The notes under the pieces: model-generated
Told to the model about the DNA's origin: nothing
Database searches by the model: none
The model's input: only the letters and a program-made list of their open reading frames with translations
Program-made: the position numbers and the translations under genes
DNA from: J054 sp965223095
GTDB lineage: Bacteria > Pseudomonadota > Gammaproteobacteria > Steroidobacterales > GCA-2729495
Length of the DNA: 64,000 nt
Assembly (NCBI GenBank): GCA_965223095.1
Contig: OZ244979.1
Location: 3,224,001 to 3,288,000 of the forward strand
Direction: 5' to 3'
Part shown: piece after piece, positions 7,435 through 16,469 of the stretch
How the letters are laid out: each line of letters opens with the position of its first letter
Position numbering within the stretch: position 1 is the first letter of the stretch

Positions 7435-8736
7435 TCAATTCTGAACCGCAGACGGAATGAGGGAGCCCAATGCGCCAGGCACTGTTAAATAGCAGAGCCC
7501 CAGGTCATTTAAAATCTCGTACAAACCCTCCAGCTGCCCTCGAATTTCGGCTATATCCGCCTCCGCTCGTATCCCTTGCACGGCCTCAATGATGTTCTGG
7601 ACGGACTCGTCGCCATTCATACGCGCCACCAGTTCGGAAATGATCGGTCCGCCCTGGACGCTGACCGTGATGTCATTAATGGTCAAATGCACCACGCCGC
7701 CACCGGCGAGATCATCAGCCAGTGCCTGCTGCTTACCCATTAACTCACCATGGAGCACCGGGGCCAAGCCAGCATCGCTCAACTGTGTACCGGAGCTTTC
7801 GTTGCGTCCGACATAAAATATGTGGCGCGAAATATCACAGCGCATCAGCTCGGCAATAGCCTGTTGCTCTGTCCGCGTGAGCTGTTCCAAAAGCGCATCC
7901 AAGGACTCGTCTTGCGTCAAAAAAAACGGATCGTAGCGCTCTGGACGATAAGGGAATCCCTGCAGCTGCAAACCGGCGGCGGCGGCTAGTGTATGAATGC
8001 CGGGTACGTCATAGGCTTGATCTTGGCTGTGCAACAGTAAGTCGTATAGTCCCGCGTCTCCGTTGCCCTGGGCTGACATTTCTTCTTGCCAGTTGGCCAT
8101 ATCTCTGATGAACCAGTTAGTTTTTGGCAGGGAACTCAGTAAGGTCCTGACTCTGGCCACCTTATCCGCACTTGAATCGTCCGCGGGCAAGAATCGACGC
8201 AGCAGCGCTTGCATATCATAGACGGGACGACGACCGTATTTGCCATAAAGCATTAGCAGCATAGAACCCTCAGGCTTGAGCACCGCAGCCAAACTTTTTA
8301 GTCCGTCCTCCGGCGAGGCCAAATGATGCAGTACGCCAGTGCAGCTTATGTAATCGAAGGGTTCAAGATCCATCCCGCCCAGATCGAGCAACGAGCCCGA
8401 GAGCCACTGAATATTGTTTAACCCGCGAACCTCGGCGCGCGCCTGCGCCACGGCCTGTGAAGCTTCGGACAGATCAAGATAAACAACTTCTCCAGGAAAC
8501 TGTCTGAGTTGCTCGGCCAAAAAAATCGTTGAATCGCCGGTACCACCGCCCGCCACTAAGCAGCGAAAGCCCCTAGTCACGTCAAGCTTTCCACCGAAAC
8601 AATGATGGCTCAAACGCACGAAACTATCGCCGTATGTACTCAACAGGCGATGCCGCTCATCCTCGGGATTGCGAGGTGGATATGGTAAAGACTCGTACTG
8701 AGCGCGAACCCGCGAAGTGACATTAGCATCTGTCAT
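7435..8736 (-). CDS. SAM-dependent methyltransferase with extra C-terminal domain
   Basis: A 433-residue class I methyltransferase. YESLPYP occurs near the N-terminus (14-20), the SAM loop VAGGGTGDS at about 61-69, acidic VYLDLSEAS next, then CTGVLHHLASPEDGL and LKPEGSMLLMLYGKYGR. After about residue 240 comes an added region resembling the regulatory domain seen on some of these enzymes; its last ~100 residues carry GGGVVHLTINDITVSV and a helical tail. It shares the PYP and HHL elements with the TPR-methyltransferase downstream. The gene is divergent from the glycosyltransferase-like gene at 8999, with about 260 bases between them that should hold promoters for both. Confidence 0.85.
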   Translation of the reverse strand: MTDANVTSRVRAQYESLPYPPRNPEDERHRLLSTYGDSFVRLSHHCFGGKLDVTRGFRCLVAGGGTGDSTIFLAEQLRQFPGEVVYLDLSEASQAVAQARAEVRGLNNIQWLSGSLLDLGGMDLEPFDYISCTGVLHHLASPEDGLKSLAAVLKPEGSMLLMLYGKYGRRPVYDMQALLRRFLPADDSSADKVARVRTLLSSLPKTNWFIRDMANWQEEMSAQGNGDAGLYDLLLHSQDQAYDVPGIHTLAAAAGLQLQGFPYRPERYDPFFLTQDESLDALLEQLTRTEQQAIAELMRCDISRHIFYVGRNESSGTQLSDAGLAPVLHGELMGKQQALADDLAGGGVVHLTINDITVSVQGGPIISELVARMNGDESVQNIIEAVQGIRAEADIAEIRGQLEGLYEILNDLGLCYLTVPGALGSLIPSAVQN

Positions 8737-8998
8737 TGGTAAATAACTTCCATCTATTCAGTGGTTACAAATTTCCGCGCGAGGGGCTAGTAGCATAAAC
8801 TTACCCGTCATCTACATCCAGCGTGTATACAGGGTGATATCAGTAATCGCAAGACGGAATATCCGCAATGCAGCCACGCGTCACAAGACCAGCGAAGCTG
8901 GGCATGAACTTGTAATGATCCCGTCCGTGCGCGGCAGGCACACCCAACAAGTGCCGCGACATCTTGGCGAAGCACGACTTTAATACCGGGAACAGTAT

Positions 8999-10768
8999 TT
9001 GATTTCAACGAATTCGAAAGTTGGACTCAGTTACCTAGCCATAGCGCCAGATAACTGGCTTGCGCGACTGCGCGGCGAGTCCATCGAAAATACCAAACAG
9101 CCCATTGCGATATCTGGCTGGCGAAAAGACTTGCTAACAAGTTGCCATCGCTTTGCCACCCGTGCGCAGCTTGCTCGTTTTAGCGACGCACAAATTCGCG
9201 AGCTGGAGCAACTTGGACTCATCATTAGCGATGCGGAAATTCTCACCTATTGTGCGGCACTAGAAAGCGCAGACCATAAACAACGGATTACTGACTTGGG
9301 CTTGTTGACTTGCGCGTCACCCAAAATGCTCGCCCGGTCTGTGCGCTCTTGGGAAGCCTGGGCTCACCGACATGAGCGACCCTTACGAATAACGATCGTG
9401 GACGACAGCAGTTCTGCTGCCGACAGCAAGGCACAGTCGAGCATGGCTCAGTCTTTGGCCCGCTCTACAGGCATGGACCTGAGATTTGTCAGCACTGAAC
9501 GTCGCCTGGCCATTGCCGAAGAGGTCGCAAAACAAACAGAACTCGACCCACAACTGACGCGATTCGCTGTCGATGGACGACAGGCACCTAGAAACGGCAT
9601 TGGTGGCAACCGAAATTTGCTCTTGCTGTTGCTTCAAGGCCGCTGCGTCATGAGCGCAGACGACGATATCCTTGCCGAGTTCACCGCACCACAAGCAGCG
9701 GAACTCGACTTGTGGATGACGTCTAGCGATGCGCGAATGGAATTAATCCCCTTCGACTCTCCGGAGCAAACCCAAGCGTCAGTCTCGCTCAGCAAGCATG
9801 AAAACATTCTAGACGCCCATGAAAATTTTATCGGCCGGGCGATCTCTAATCTGGTGCGAGAACTAGACGGTCACTGTAGTCTGTTCGACATGTCCGGCGA
9901 TCTTGCGCAAGCCATTGCCGAGCGCCCAATGGCAGTGGGCGTCACAGCCTCGGGACTGGCTGGAGACTGCGGATCTGACTGTCAAGCGTTTTTCACCCTA
10001 TTAGGCACCTCGGCTCCAGCGCGAAACTACATATTGAACCACGGTAGCGAACTACATAGCAGTCGCGAGGTTTTACGTAAGGCCCGTTTTCCGATCGTTT
10101 CAAATGCCAACAGTTTAATGACCTTCCTTTATGCCCAAGACAACCGCTTAGCGCTACCGCCCTTTTTCCCCGTCGGTCGTGGCGAAGATCAGGCTTGGCA
10201 GGCCCTACTTCATCATTGCTTACCAGAAACGCTCATGGCGCATCTACCCATCGCGGCCGCGCACCGGCCAGCGCAACAACGTCGCTACTCTACTAATGAC
10301 TACCTAGACCCTTGCCAGAGTTTTCCCGCGAATGCATTTCTCGTTTGGATCATTGGAAAATTCGCCGCAAGCAAACCAGAATCAAAAAATTGCACCGCAG
10401 TCGGAGAATATCTCAGCGAGCTAGCAAGAGATTCCGACCGCTTTAGCAATAACCTTCAAGCTGCCTGGCTAGACTATATTAACCATCATTCGCAGCTTCT
10501 TCGGCAATCACCCGGCATGGCGAAGGATTCCCCGTCTTGGTGGCGGCAACGCTTGATTGATATTCGCGATATTCTTGATGAAAAACGTAAGCACATCGAG
10601 TATGTGCCGTTACAGTACGTTGCGTTATCTGGCACTCCCGCTATAAGTGCGTTTAGAAGCGACATCGGGCGATATGCAGAACTATTAAAAATTTGGCCCG
10701 CGATGCGAGCGGCTGCAAGCGGTCTATCGGAAAGACTGATTGAAGATGTCACTTGGCTACGTCCCTGA
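8999..10768 (+). CDS. glycosyltransferase-like protein (GT-A features), family not recognised
   Basis: A 589-residue protein opening at a TTG (8999); no earlier in-frame ATG exists and the next one lies far inside. An N-terminal helical segment (about 40-100) precedes a GT-A-like region: ITIVDDSS (131-138) looks like a nucleotide-sugar-binding strand, GGNRN follows near 202-206, and SADDDI (219-224) resembles a metal-binding DxD. GRGEDQAW near 393-400 could supply the ED catalytic acid of GT2-type enzymes. The substrate and family are unknown. It is transcribed away from the methyltransferase pair and converges on the secreted protein at 10843. The glycosyltransferase call rests on these motifs only. 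Confidence 0.55.
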   Translation: MISTNSKVGLSYLAIAPDNWLARLRGESIENTKQPIAISGWRKDLLTSCHRFATRAQLARFSDAQIRELEQLGLIISDAEILTYCAALESADHKQRITDLGLLTCASPKMLARSVRSWEAWAHRHERPLRITIVDDSSSAADSKAQSSMAQSLARSTGMDLRFVSTERRLAIAEEVAKQTELDPQLTRFAVDGRQAPRNGIGGNRNLLLLLLQGRCVMSADDDILAEFTAPQAAELDLWMTSSDARMELIPFDSPEQTQASVSLSKHENILDAHENFIGRAISNLVRELDGHCSLFDMSGDLAQAIAERPMAVGVTASGLAGDCGSDCQAFFTLLGTSAPARNYILNHGSELHSSREVLRKARFPIVSNANSLMTFLYAQDNRLALPPFFPVGRGEDQAWQALLHHCLPETLMAHLPIAAAHRPAQQRRYSTNDYLDPCQSFPANAFLVWIIGKFAASKPESKNCTAVGEYLSELARDSDRFSNNLQAAWLDYINHHSQLLRQSPGMAKDSPSWWRQRLIDIRDILDEKRKHIEYVPLQYVALSGTPAISAFRSDIGRYAELLKIWPAMRAAASGLSERLIEDVTWLRP

Positions 10769-10788
10769 GCCTTCTGCGCTGTCGAAAT

Positions 10789-10818
10789 AACGCCAGTGCC
10801 ATGGCCTGGGCTGGCGTT
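10789..10818. terminator. hairpin between convergent genes (possible bidirectional terminator)
   Basis: A perfect 8-bp stem, AACGCCAG at 10789-10796 with CTGGCGTT at 10811-10818, lies in the 74-base gap between convergent genes. There is no good T-run on either strand, so termination is likely but not certain. Confidence 0.5.
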
Positions 10819-10842
10819 GTATTGCTACCTAGTATTGAAATC

Positions 10843-11451
10843 CTAGGGCTTAGCCAGCTGTGCTGGGCCGGATATTCGGTCACGTAATACGAACTGCAGT
10901 GCGTAGACCGGAAACAAAGCCGCTGTATCAGGCGAATCCGCCGTTAAAGTTAACCACCAATGATCATCTTGCCGAGCGTTATAAGTTACGCTGAAGTCAT
11001 GAAAAGACAATGGCGCTGAAACACGCACATCATCCCCCATGCCGCCGTCGTCAACATTGTTTTTGCCAAACCTATAGTTGCCGCAGAAACTAACGTTCAT
11101 AAGCGAGCCTAGAGTCCCTTCCTGACATTCAATTGACTTATAGAACCACTCACCGTCCGAATTTACTCGTAACCCGTCAACTTTAAGCGTAAATCGCGAA
11201 TAGCCAAGCCGTCCAACGGAAAACGGCGCTAGAATTATTTGTTGTGCCGCTACTGCGCGAGTCTCCATATCAATATCAAAACTAACCTCGCGTTCTGGAA
11301 TAGCGCGCTGCTTGCCCACTCGACTTTCTATTACTAAAACTTCGAGTAGAAAAGTATCTGCCGCAAATACTTCCGCTGGACGCATCCACAACCCAGCCAC
11401 GATCACCGCACACAACCAACCGGCAAGCCGCAACCGCAAAAATTCATTCAT
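10843..11451 (-). CDS. secreted protein related to the PEP-CTERM protein at 2166, without sorting tag
   Basis: About 202 residues from ATG 11451, preceded by AGGCGAA; a GTG at 11478 would add nine residues before a clear signal peptide (hydrophobic WLCAVIVAGLW, cleavage near EVFAAD). The mature part contains IECQEG and SFCGNYRFG with the two cysteines 14 residues apart, the same spacing and flanking pattern as in the PEP-CTERM protein at 2166-2804. A run of Asp/Gly and a SxxDFS stretch also correspond. Unlike that relative it ends in a short polar tail with no PEP-CTERM helix, so it should be free in the periplasm or secreted. The function is unknown. Confidence 0.65.
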   Translation of the reverse strand: MNEFLRLRLAGWLCAVIVAGLWMRPAEVFAADTFLLEVLVIESRVGKQRAIPEREVSFDIDMETRAVAAQQIILAPFSVGRLGYSRFTLKVDGLRVNSDGEWFYKSIECQEGTLGSLMNVSFCGNYRFGKNNVDDGGMGDDVRVSAPLSFHDFSVTYNARQDDHWWLTLTADSPDTAALFPVYALQFVLRDRISGPAQLAKP

Positions 11452-11856
11452 TTCGCCTGTTTGACTCAATTTTTTCACTTTGCTGCTCTTGTAAATGTTT
11501 GGTCAGCCACAACGCCCAGAAATGCTTTAGTTTGCCGGATACGCAATCCAGCACACGGGAGACGGCTTGTCATCAGCTTGGGGCTTGGCCAACAGCATTG
11601 TATGTTCTTAGACCGGCTTTACTCGAAAAAATTCGCCATCAGAATAGTTGCCCGATGCCGAATGATATAGAGCTGTCCGCGACTTTTTATAGGTCGTGCT
11701 AGTTTGCACATATCCCGACCCAGGCCCGGCACCAAGCTTACATTCGAAGCTGAACCCAGTAGCGAAATCCGCAGGTTTGCCCATCGCTCACAACTATTCT
11801 GAAGCGATCAATACCCAGAAAAAGCTTGCCAGACTAACAAGCCACTGCGTACTGAA
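11452..11856. other. intergenic stretch without recognised gene
   Basis: About 400 bases between two minus-strand genes. Short open frames exist on both strands but none has recognisable domains or a convincing start. It presumably holds the promoter of the secreted-protein gene and the end of the sulfotransferase transcript. Confidence 0.5.
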
Positions 11857-13206
11857 TCATTCAGCGCCCAAGTCCAAAACCTCAAGCAGGGGCGTTAGCT
11901 GTGACTCATAATTTCGCCACTGGCCAATTGCGGCTTGATGAATGGGCTTGCGAACCTGCGCTGCACTGGCCGTTTTAACCGAACCGCCTGCTTGATGAAA
12001 ATCCAAACAAGCGGTCTCAAACGGCAATTCACAATAATCGAGTAATTGCCGGATGCTGTTCTCGGGATCGGTCGCAAGACTCTCATAGCGCAGAGTGAAT
12101 AACCGCCCAGGGAACAGCGCTTCCCAATTGCTGAGTAAGCGCAGATAGAGCTGATGGTTCCTGCCTATGCGTTCAAGGTCGTAGCCATATTCCTGCGTGG
12201 GTATATCGTTTCGAAAAATCGACCAACAAACATCGCGCGGGTCGCGACGACAACTAATCAATTTAGCCCGCGGCAACACAGTACCGATAAACCCGGCAAA
12301 TAGTATATTGCTGATACTTTTGTCGACGATAAGCGACGCGGTGCCTTTAAGCTGTGCCATTGTGCGCAAATAGTCTTGGACCAGCTGTTTAACTAAGGCA
12401 AGATCCGCAAGCATGTAAGCATCTAGCTCGTCAGATGATGATGCACCAATCAGTCTATTAATGAGTGACTGAATGTGCGGCATTTCGCTACCACCCACCG
12501 CTGCCGAGTGACTCGCGATAATTTGATGAGCTAATGTTGTACCCGAGCGAGGCATACCCAGCACGAACACCAGCGACGCATCGTCCGCAGCGTAGCTTTC
12601 GTATCGAGCCAAGAACTCGGCATCGAAGACAGTCTCGATTGACTTAAACATGCGCTGATCATCCGCCAGCGTAGAAGCGATGCTCCCGCGGGCGATCTGA
12701 TTGGCTTCCTGAATGTAGCGAAACGCTTGCAAGTACTCACCGAGGTCATCAAAGATCTTACCCAGGGCAAACGCCAAATGCCTGCGATCCTGGGAATTGG
12801 CCGCCGTCTTTGCATAGCATTCCTCAATTAAGTTTACTTCCGCGTCGTGCTCAATGTAGCGGTGCACTTGGGTCAGCGAAACCATAACAGACACATTCGT
12901 TGGATCCTGAGCCAACATCATCCGGAATGTTTCGCGGGCCTCTTCGATCCTACCCATCGCCTTTAGCAAATGACCAATCTGAAACCACGGCCCGTTATCT
13001 TGAGGTCGCAACTTAGCGACGTGGCGCAGTGCCTTTAGCGCTCCGCTGGAATCTCCACTGGCAAGATTTATCTGGGCAAGCAACCACAGCGCATCGAAAT
13101 CCTCCGCATACAAGGCAAGAATCTCGCCACACAGAATCTTGGCCCGCGCCAAATCGCCAGCTTCCATTGCCTGCCGCGCGCTTCGAAGCCGGTTACTCTT
13201 ATTCAT
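11857..13206 (-). CDS. TPR-sulfotransferase fusion
   Basis: A 449-residue protein. Residues 1-180 are four to five TPR units (patterns such as GDSSGALKALRHV and GRIEEARETFRMM). Residues about 210-440 form a sulfotransferase domain: FVLGMPRSGTTLAHQ (214-228) is the 5'-phosphosulfate-binding loop, and ISCRRDPRDVCWS matches the 3'-phosphate-binding region. It would transfer sulfate from PAPS to a hydroxyl of a protein, sugar or metabolite. The TPR half suggests a protein partner or substrate. The gene diverges from the 2-oxoglutarate oxygenase at 13564. Confidence 0.88.
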   Translation of the reverse strand: MNKSNRLRSARQAMEAGDLARAKILCGEILALYAEDFDALWLLAQINLASGDSSGALKALRHVAKLRPQDNGPWFQIGHLLKAMGRIEEARETFRMMLAQDPTNVSVMVSLTQVHRYIEHDAEVNLIEECYAKTAANSQDRRHLAFALGKIFDDLGEYLQAFRYIQEANQIARGSIASTLADDQRMFKSIETVFDAEFLARYESYAADDASLVFVLGMPRSGTTLAHQIIASHSAAVGGSEMPHIQSLINRLIGASSSDELDAYMLADLALVKQLVQDYLRTMAQLKGTASLIVDKSISNILFAGFIGTVLPRAKLISCRRDPRDVCWSIFRNDIPTQEYGYDLERIGRNHQLYLRLLSNWEALFPGRLFTLRYESLATDPENSIRQLLDYCELPFETACLDFHQAGGSVKTASAAQVRKPIHQAAIGQWRNYESQLTPLLEVLDLGAE

Positions 13207-13563
13207 TGATTACCTCAGCGAGACTCACTCAAGCGCTGGTCCCACCACTCATCATCGACGGGGCATATAGGCGACGATAAATTCGATAGATTCTTCAACC
13301 GCATCCTGCTGTCGTTGCAAAGTAATAGTCTTCTATTGATGAAAATAGATTCGCCAAGCCCCGGCCAATGATTGCACCGCCTGGTTGCAGGTCTGGGTTT
13401 CGGCCCGCGGACATACGGTCCACCATCGAAATCGTACTATTGCTGGCCTCGTCCAACACGACAATGCTTAGACAAAAAAATTTGATCTACTGCCCTACTG
13501 ATCTCACTAGCAAGCGACTACGCGCTATCATAGGCTTGGAGGCATTTCGATAGGCATCCCGAA
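13207..13563. other. divergent promoter region between sulfotransferase and oxygenase
   Basis: About 357 bases between genes reading away from each other. I saw no gene, repeat or clear operator. It should contain promoters for both neighbours. Confidence 0.5.
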
Positions 13564-14181
13564 ATGAACGAAAAATACACACAAGACCCGCCTTCAACAT
13601 CACCAGTCGTACTTGCAGGCCGCCAAAAAACGGCTGGCAGATCACACTACTGGCTCAGTGGTTCACCAATTTTCAATGTACAACAATTAGCAAACTTGAA
13701 AGCACTTGTCGATGAAGAAAACTCAGAGGCATTGATCGAAGGCGGCCCGGGAACCAAAGCTCGCAGGGACCTACGACGAACCCGCGTCCGCTGGCTGAAC
13801 CCGAGCGCGCACAAATGGGTTTACCAGATCATTTGGACCGAAGCCAACAAAGCAAATCAGCTCTTTGACTTTGATGTGGTGCCCATGCACGACACGATTC
13901 AACTGGCGCGTTATGACGCTGATGAAAGTGGCTTTTTCGACTGGCACGCCGATACCATTCCCAGCGACTTGACCCGCAAGATCAGTATCAGCGTACCATT
14001 GAATTCAGACAACGAATTTGAGGGCGGTCAATTCGAGTTCGGTGGGTCGGGACGCAATCCCAGGCAGATCGCCGGTCGGCCTATCATGTTTCCAAGCTGG
14101 TTATTACATCGTGTCACGCCCGTCACGCGAGGCCGGCGATACAGCTTGGTTGCATGGATCCGAGGGCCTAATTGGCGCTGA
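13564..14181 (+). CDS. 2-oxoglutarate/Fe(II)-dependent oxygenase
   Basis: A 205-residue prolyl-4-hydroxylase-like dioxygenase. The iron ligands are His128-x-Asp130 (DWHADT) and His182 (LLHRVTPV), with Arg191 or Arg192 (GRRYSLVAW) for 2-oxoglutarate. FEGGQFEFG between them is the usual strand before the distal His. The first ~35 residues are polar and probably disordered. The substrate is unknown. It is transcribed toward the dioxygenase-sulfotransferase fusion gene, ending 58 bases before that gene's stop. Confidence 0.85.
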   Translation: MNEKYTQDPPSTSPVVLAGRQKTAGRSHYWLSGSPIFNVQQLANLKALVDEENSEALIEGGPGTKARRDLRRTRVRWLNPSAHKWVYQIIWTEANKANQLFDFDVVPMHDTIQLARYDADESGFFDWHADTIPSDLTRKISISVPLNSDNEFEGGQFEFGGSGRNPRQIAGRPIMFPSWLLHRVTPVTRGRRYSLVAWIRGPNWR

Positions 14182-14239
14182 CTATATATTCAGCACCACT
14201 GGGCGACAGGTAGCGCCTACTATATCCGCCCGTCTCAGC

Positions 14240-16159
14240 CTAGTGCGCGCTATCACCCGCGAAGGAGCGATACGCTAATATTTCTTGAAACAGAGGCGCC
14301 ACACCCGGCTCAATCGACAAAATTTCACGTTCGTGCTCTTTCCACTTATCGCGGCGCGGCGCGGTTAGCGTATAACGCGAATTTGGTAGCGGCGTATCGA
14401 ATGGCCGATCCCAGCGAACGTCTGCGAAGCGACATAAACGCCGAATTTCGGTTTCGGTGTCGTTGGTCAAATCAGTATAGTTAACCAAACACCAATCACT
14501 TGCCGGCAAGAGCTGTAAATCGGCCATAACTTGCTCATTGGCAGATTTCCACTGCGCAGCCGCAACTTCTTCAAGCGCTTTACCCTTTAGCGTCTGCCAG
14601 CCAGGCGTGAGCAACAGAGACCATTTCAATAAATGCCAGTCCGGCAGGCCAGGGTATGTCACGAAGCCGCCGGACTTCCAGGCAGCCATGATTGAACTTA
14701 CGTTCTCTTTGGGCTCACGCACCAAATAAATAAACTTAGCGTCTGGGAAAATCGCTTTCAGAAAGGGAATACGCAACGCGTTCTTAGGTGTCTTTTCCAG
14801 AAATCGGACGCTTTGCAAATCACCAGGACTCTCGCCATCACGGTCGCGCAGCTCATTGATGAAATTTCCTCGCAACATCTGCGCCACCGACTCAGTAGCA
14901 TCGAGTGCCTCAAGACGATTTGAATGCCAACCGCGGTTCTCTGGCCGGAGGGCCGGAATGCTTTCTATGAGCTTGTGACTTTCACCCCCCACGGTGAAGA
15001 AATCCGGCGACTTAGCCAAAGTTTCGAACAAAAATGTGCTCCCCGAACGCGGCGCTGCCACGATGAATACGGGCTTCACAAATCGATCTTGCGGAGACGC
15101 TGCCCCCGCACCCAAAGCCTGGCTGGCAGGCGATGAGAAGCCACCCGAAACTGCCTGTGAGCCCAGCGGTATGCTCCCCCCCTGACTTGACCCACCGACC
15201 GATGTGTATCCGGCTGCAAGTAGATCGAAGTTCAATGCAGGACGCACGACGGCGGCCCTAATCAGATCAACGGCATCCTGGGTATTTTGTAACATGAACT
15301 TGCCGGCATAAGTCTCCAGCGCCTCGTTGAAGCCTAGCAGGCGAGTCACATAAGTCTGCTCGCCGGCCCTTGATGTTCCGAAACGCGTCCAAAGCGCATA
15401 CCAGTCTTGAAGAAATGCTTCGATGATGTCCAATAGCGGAGCCAAATCCGCTTTACCGATAAGCTCCATTAGTATGGGCTGAAGAAGGTCTTTCTGTTCC
15501 CAAGGTGTCATCACAACAGGTACGTTAATATTTTCTGTAACAACTGCTGCTGACTGCTCAGGATTAAAGGGGATTAGCTGCGGGGTAACGGGAGCAGAGT
15601 TCTCATCGAACCGCCGGTAGCCGCGATTCACCATATCCCAGAACGAATGTGAGCCCACGGTATCAATGACTAAATGAATACGTAGATCATCGCGGGGATT
15701 CACGACCTTATGCATTTTCCAGGTATCAAAAATCCAGCAATCACCGACCCGCATGTTGATTACCTTATCTGCACAATGAAACTCGACGTCGTCGTTGGTC
15801 AGAATTGGCACATGAATCCGCACGCGCTGATGCCAGTAATAATTGGAATCCATATGCAGCGTCGCTTCACAATTGCCCTGTAGCCGCATTAGGCGACTAC
15901 GTGCAATTGGGCTCCTGAAGAAACTCATGACCTGGCGCACGTAGGGCAGCAGCTCTAGTGGCGGCGTAGTCAACATCTGACCACGTAGATCCTGATTACG
16001 ATGATCCCCCTGAGTAGCTACAAGAATAAGGGCGGAATTTCCCTTAAAACCCGATGGATGTGGCACCCAACTCGATTCGTCGATTGCGAGCACCTCTTCC
16101 GCCAGACGCGCGGCATCGAATCTAAAGGGCAGTTGAATAAATTCTGTGTCCAACCTCAT
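14240..16159 (-). CDS. aspartyl/asparaginyl hydroxylase-like dioxygenase fused to a sulfotransferase
   Basis: A 639-residue two-enzyme fusion. Residues 1-~170 resemble aspartyl/asparaginyl beta-hydroxylase: His102-x-Asp104 (LHMDSN), His150 (WKMHKV) and Arg160 (DDLRIHLV). A helical connector (about 200-310) and a Gly/Ser/Ala-rich linker (about 318-357) follow. Residues about 362-630 are a sulfotransferase with VFIVAAPRSGSTFLFE (364-379) as the PAPS loop and FIYLVREPKENVSSIM as the 3'-phosphate site. One chain could hydroxylate and then sulfate the new hydroxyl. The long linker and both complete motif sets argue against a sequencing artefact. Confidence 0.88.
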   Translation of the reverse strand: MRLDTEFIQLPFRFDAARLAEEVLAIDESSWVPHPSGFKGNSALILVATQGDHRNQDLRGQMLTTPPLELLPYVRQVMSFFRSPIARSRLMRLQGNCEATLHMDSNYYWHQRVRIHVPILTNDDVEFHCADKVINMRVGDCWIFDTWKMHKVVNPRDDLRIHLVIDTVGSHSFWDMVNRGYRRFDENSAPVTPQLIPFNPEQSAAVVTENINVPVVMTPWEQKDLLQPILMELIGKADLAPLLDIIEAFLQDWYALWTRFGTSRAGEQTYVTRLLGFNEALETYAGKFMLQNTQDAVDLIRAAVVRPALNFDLLAAGYTSVGGSSQGGSIPLGSQAVSGGFSSPASQALGAGAASPQDRFVKPVFIVAAPRSGSTFLFETLAKSPDFFTVGGESHKLIESIPALRPENRGWHSNRLEALDATESVAQMLRGNFINELRDRDGESPGDLQSVRFLEKTPKNALRIPFLKAIFPDAKFIYLVREPKENVSSIMAAWKSGGFVTYPGLPDWHLLKWSLLLTPGWQTLKGKALEEVAAAQWKSANEQVMADLQLLPASDWCLVNYTDLTNDTETEIRRLCRFADVRWDRPFDTPLPNSRYTLTAPRRDKWKEHEREILSIEPGVAPLFQEILAYRSFAGDSAH

Positions 16160-16469
16160 GAGCCTTCCTTATTCTATGTATCGGTCAGTATCCACTTGAT
16201 CCCTCATTTTACTATTTTACATAGGTTTACGGACGGGTTACGACGCGAATTAACTTATTCACGGTTGAGTCGCAAACCCTCGCCATAGGCCTTTGGCGCC
16301 ATAAGTGTTATTCGCTTAACGACCGTCGCAATCATGCCCGCTTCTAGGCAATCATATCCTTACTATGTCGTCCTGTGATGTGAGAGATTCTTGAACCACG
16401 TAGAATAGCGAACATAGCTGTCGGCCTTAATCGAGTGTCGCGACATTCGGCGCCCAGTGGCTAAAGTCT
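16160..16469. other. divergent promoter region
   Basis: About 310 bases between the fusion gene (minus) and the TPR-hydrolase gene (plus). No gene or clear operator is visible; promoters for both directions are expected here. Confidence 0.45.

Noticed and set aside
11500..11700. A GEMM-like pattern (GGGCAAC, then AAAGCCGGTCTAAG) upstream of the secreted protein at 10843
   Set aside because: Only parts of the consensus are present and the central GGACGCAAAGC is missing.
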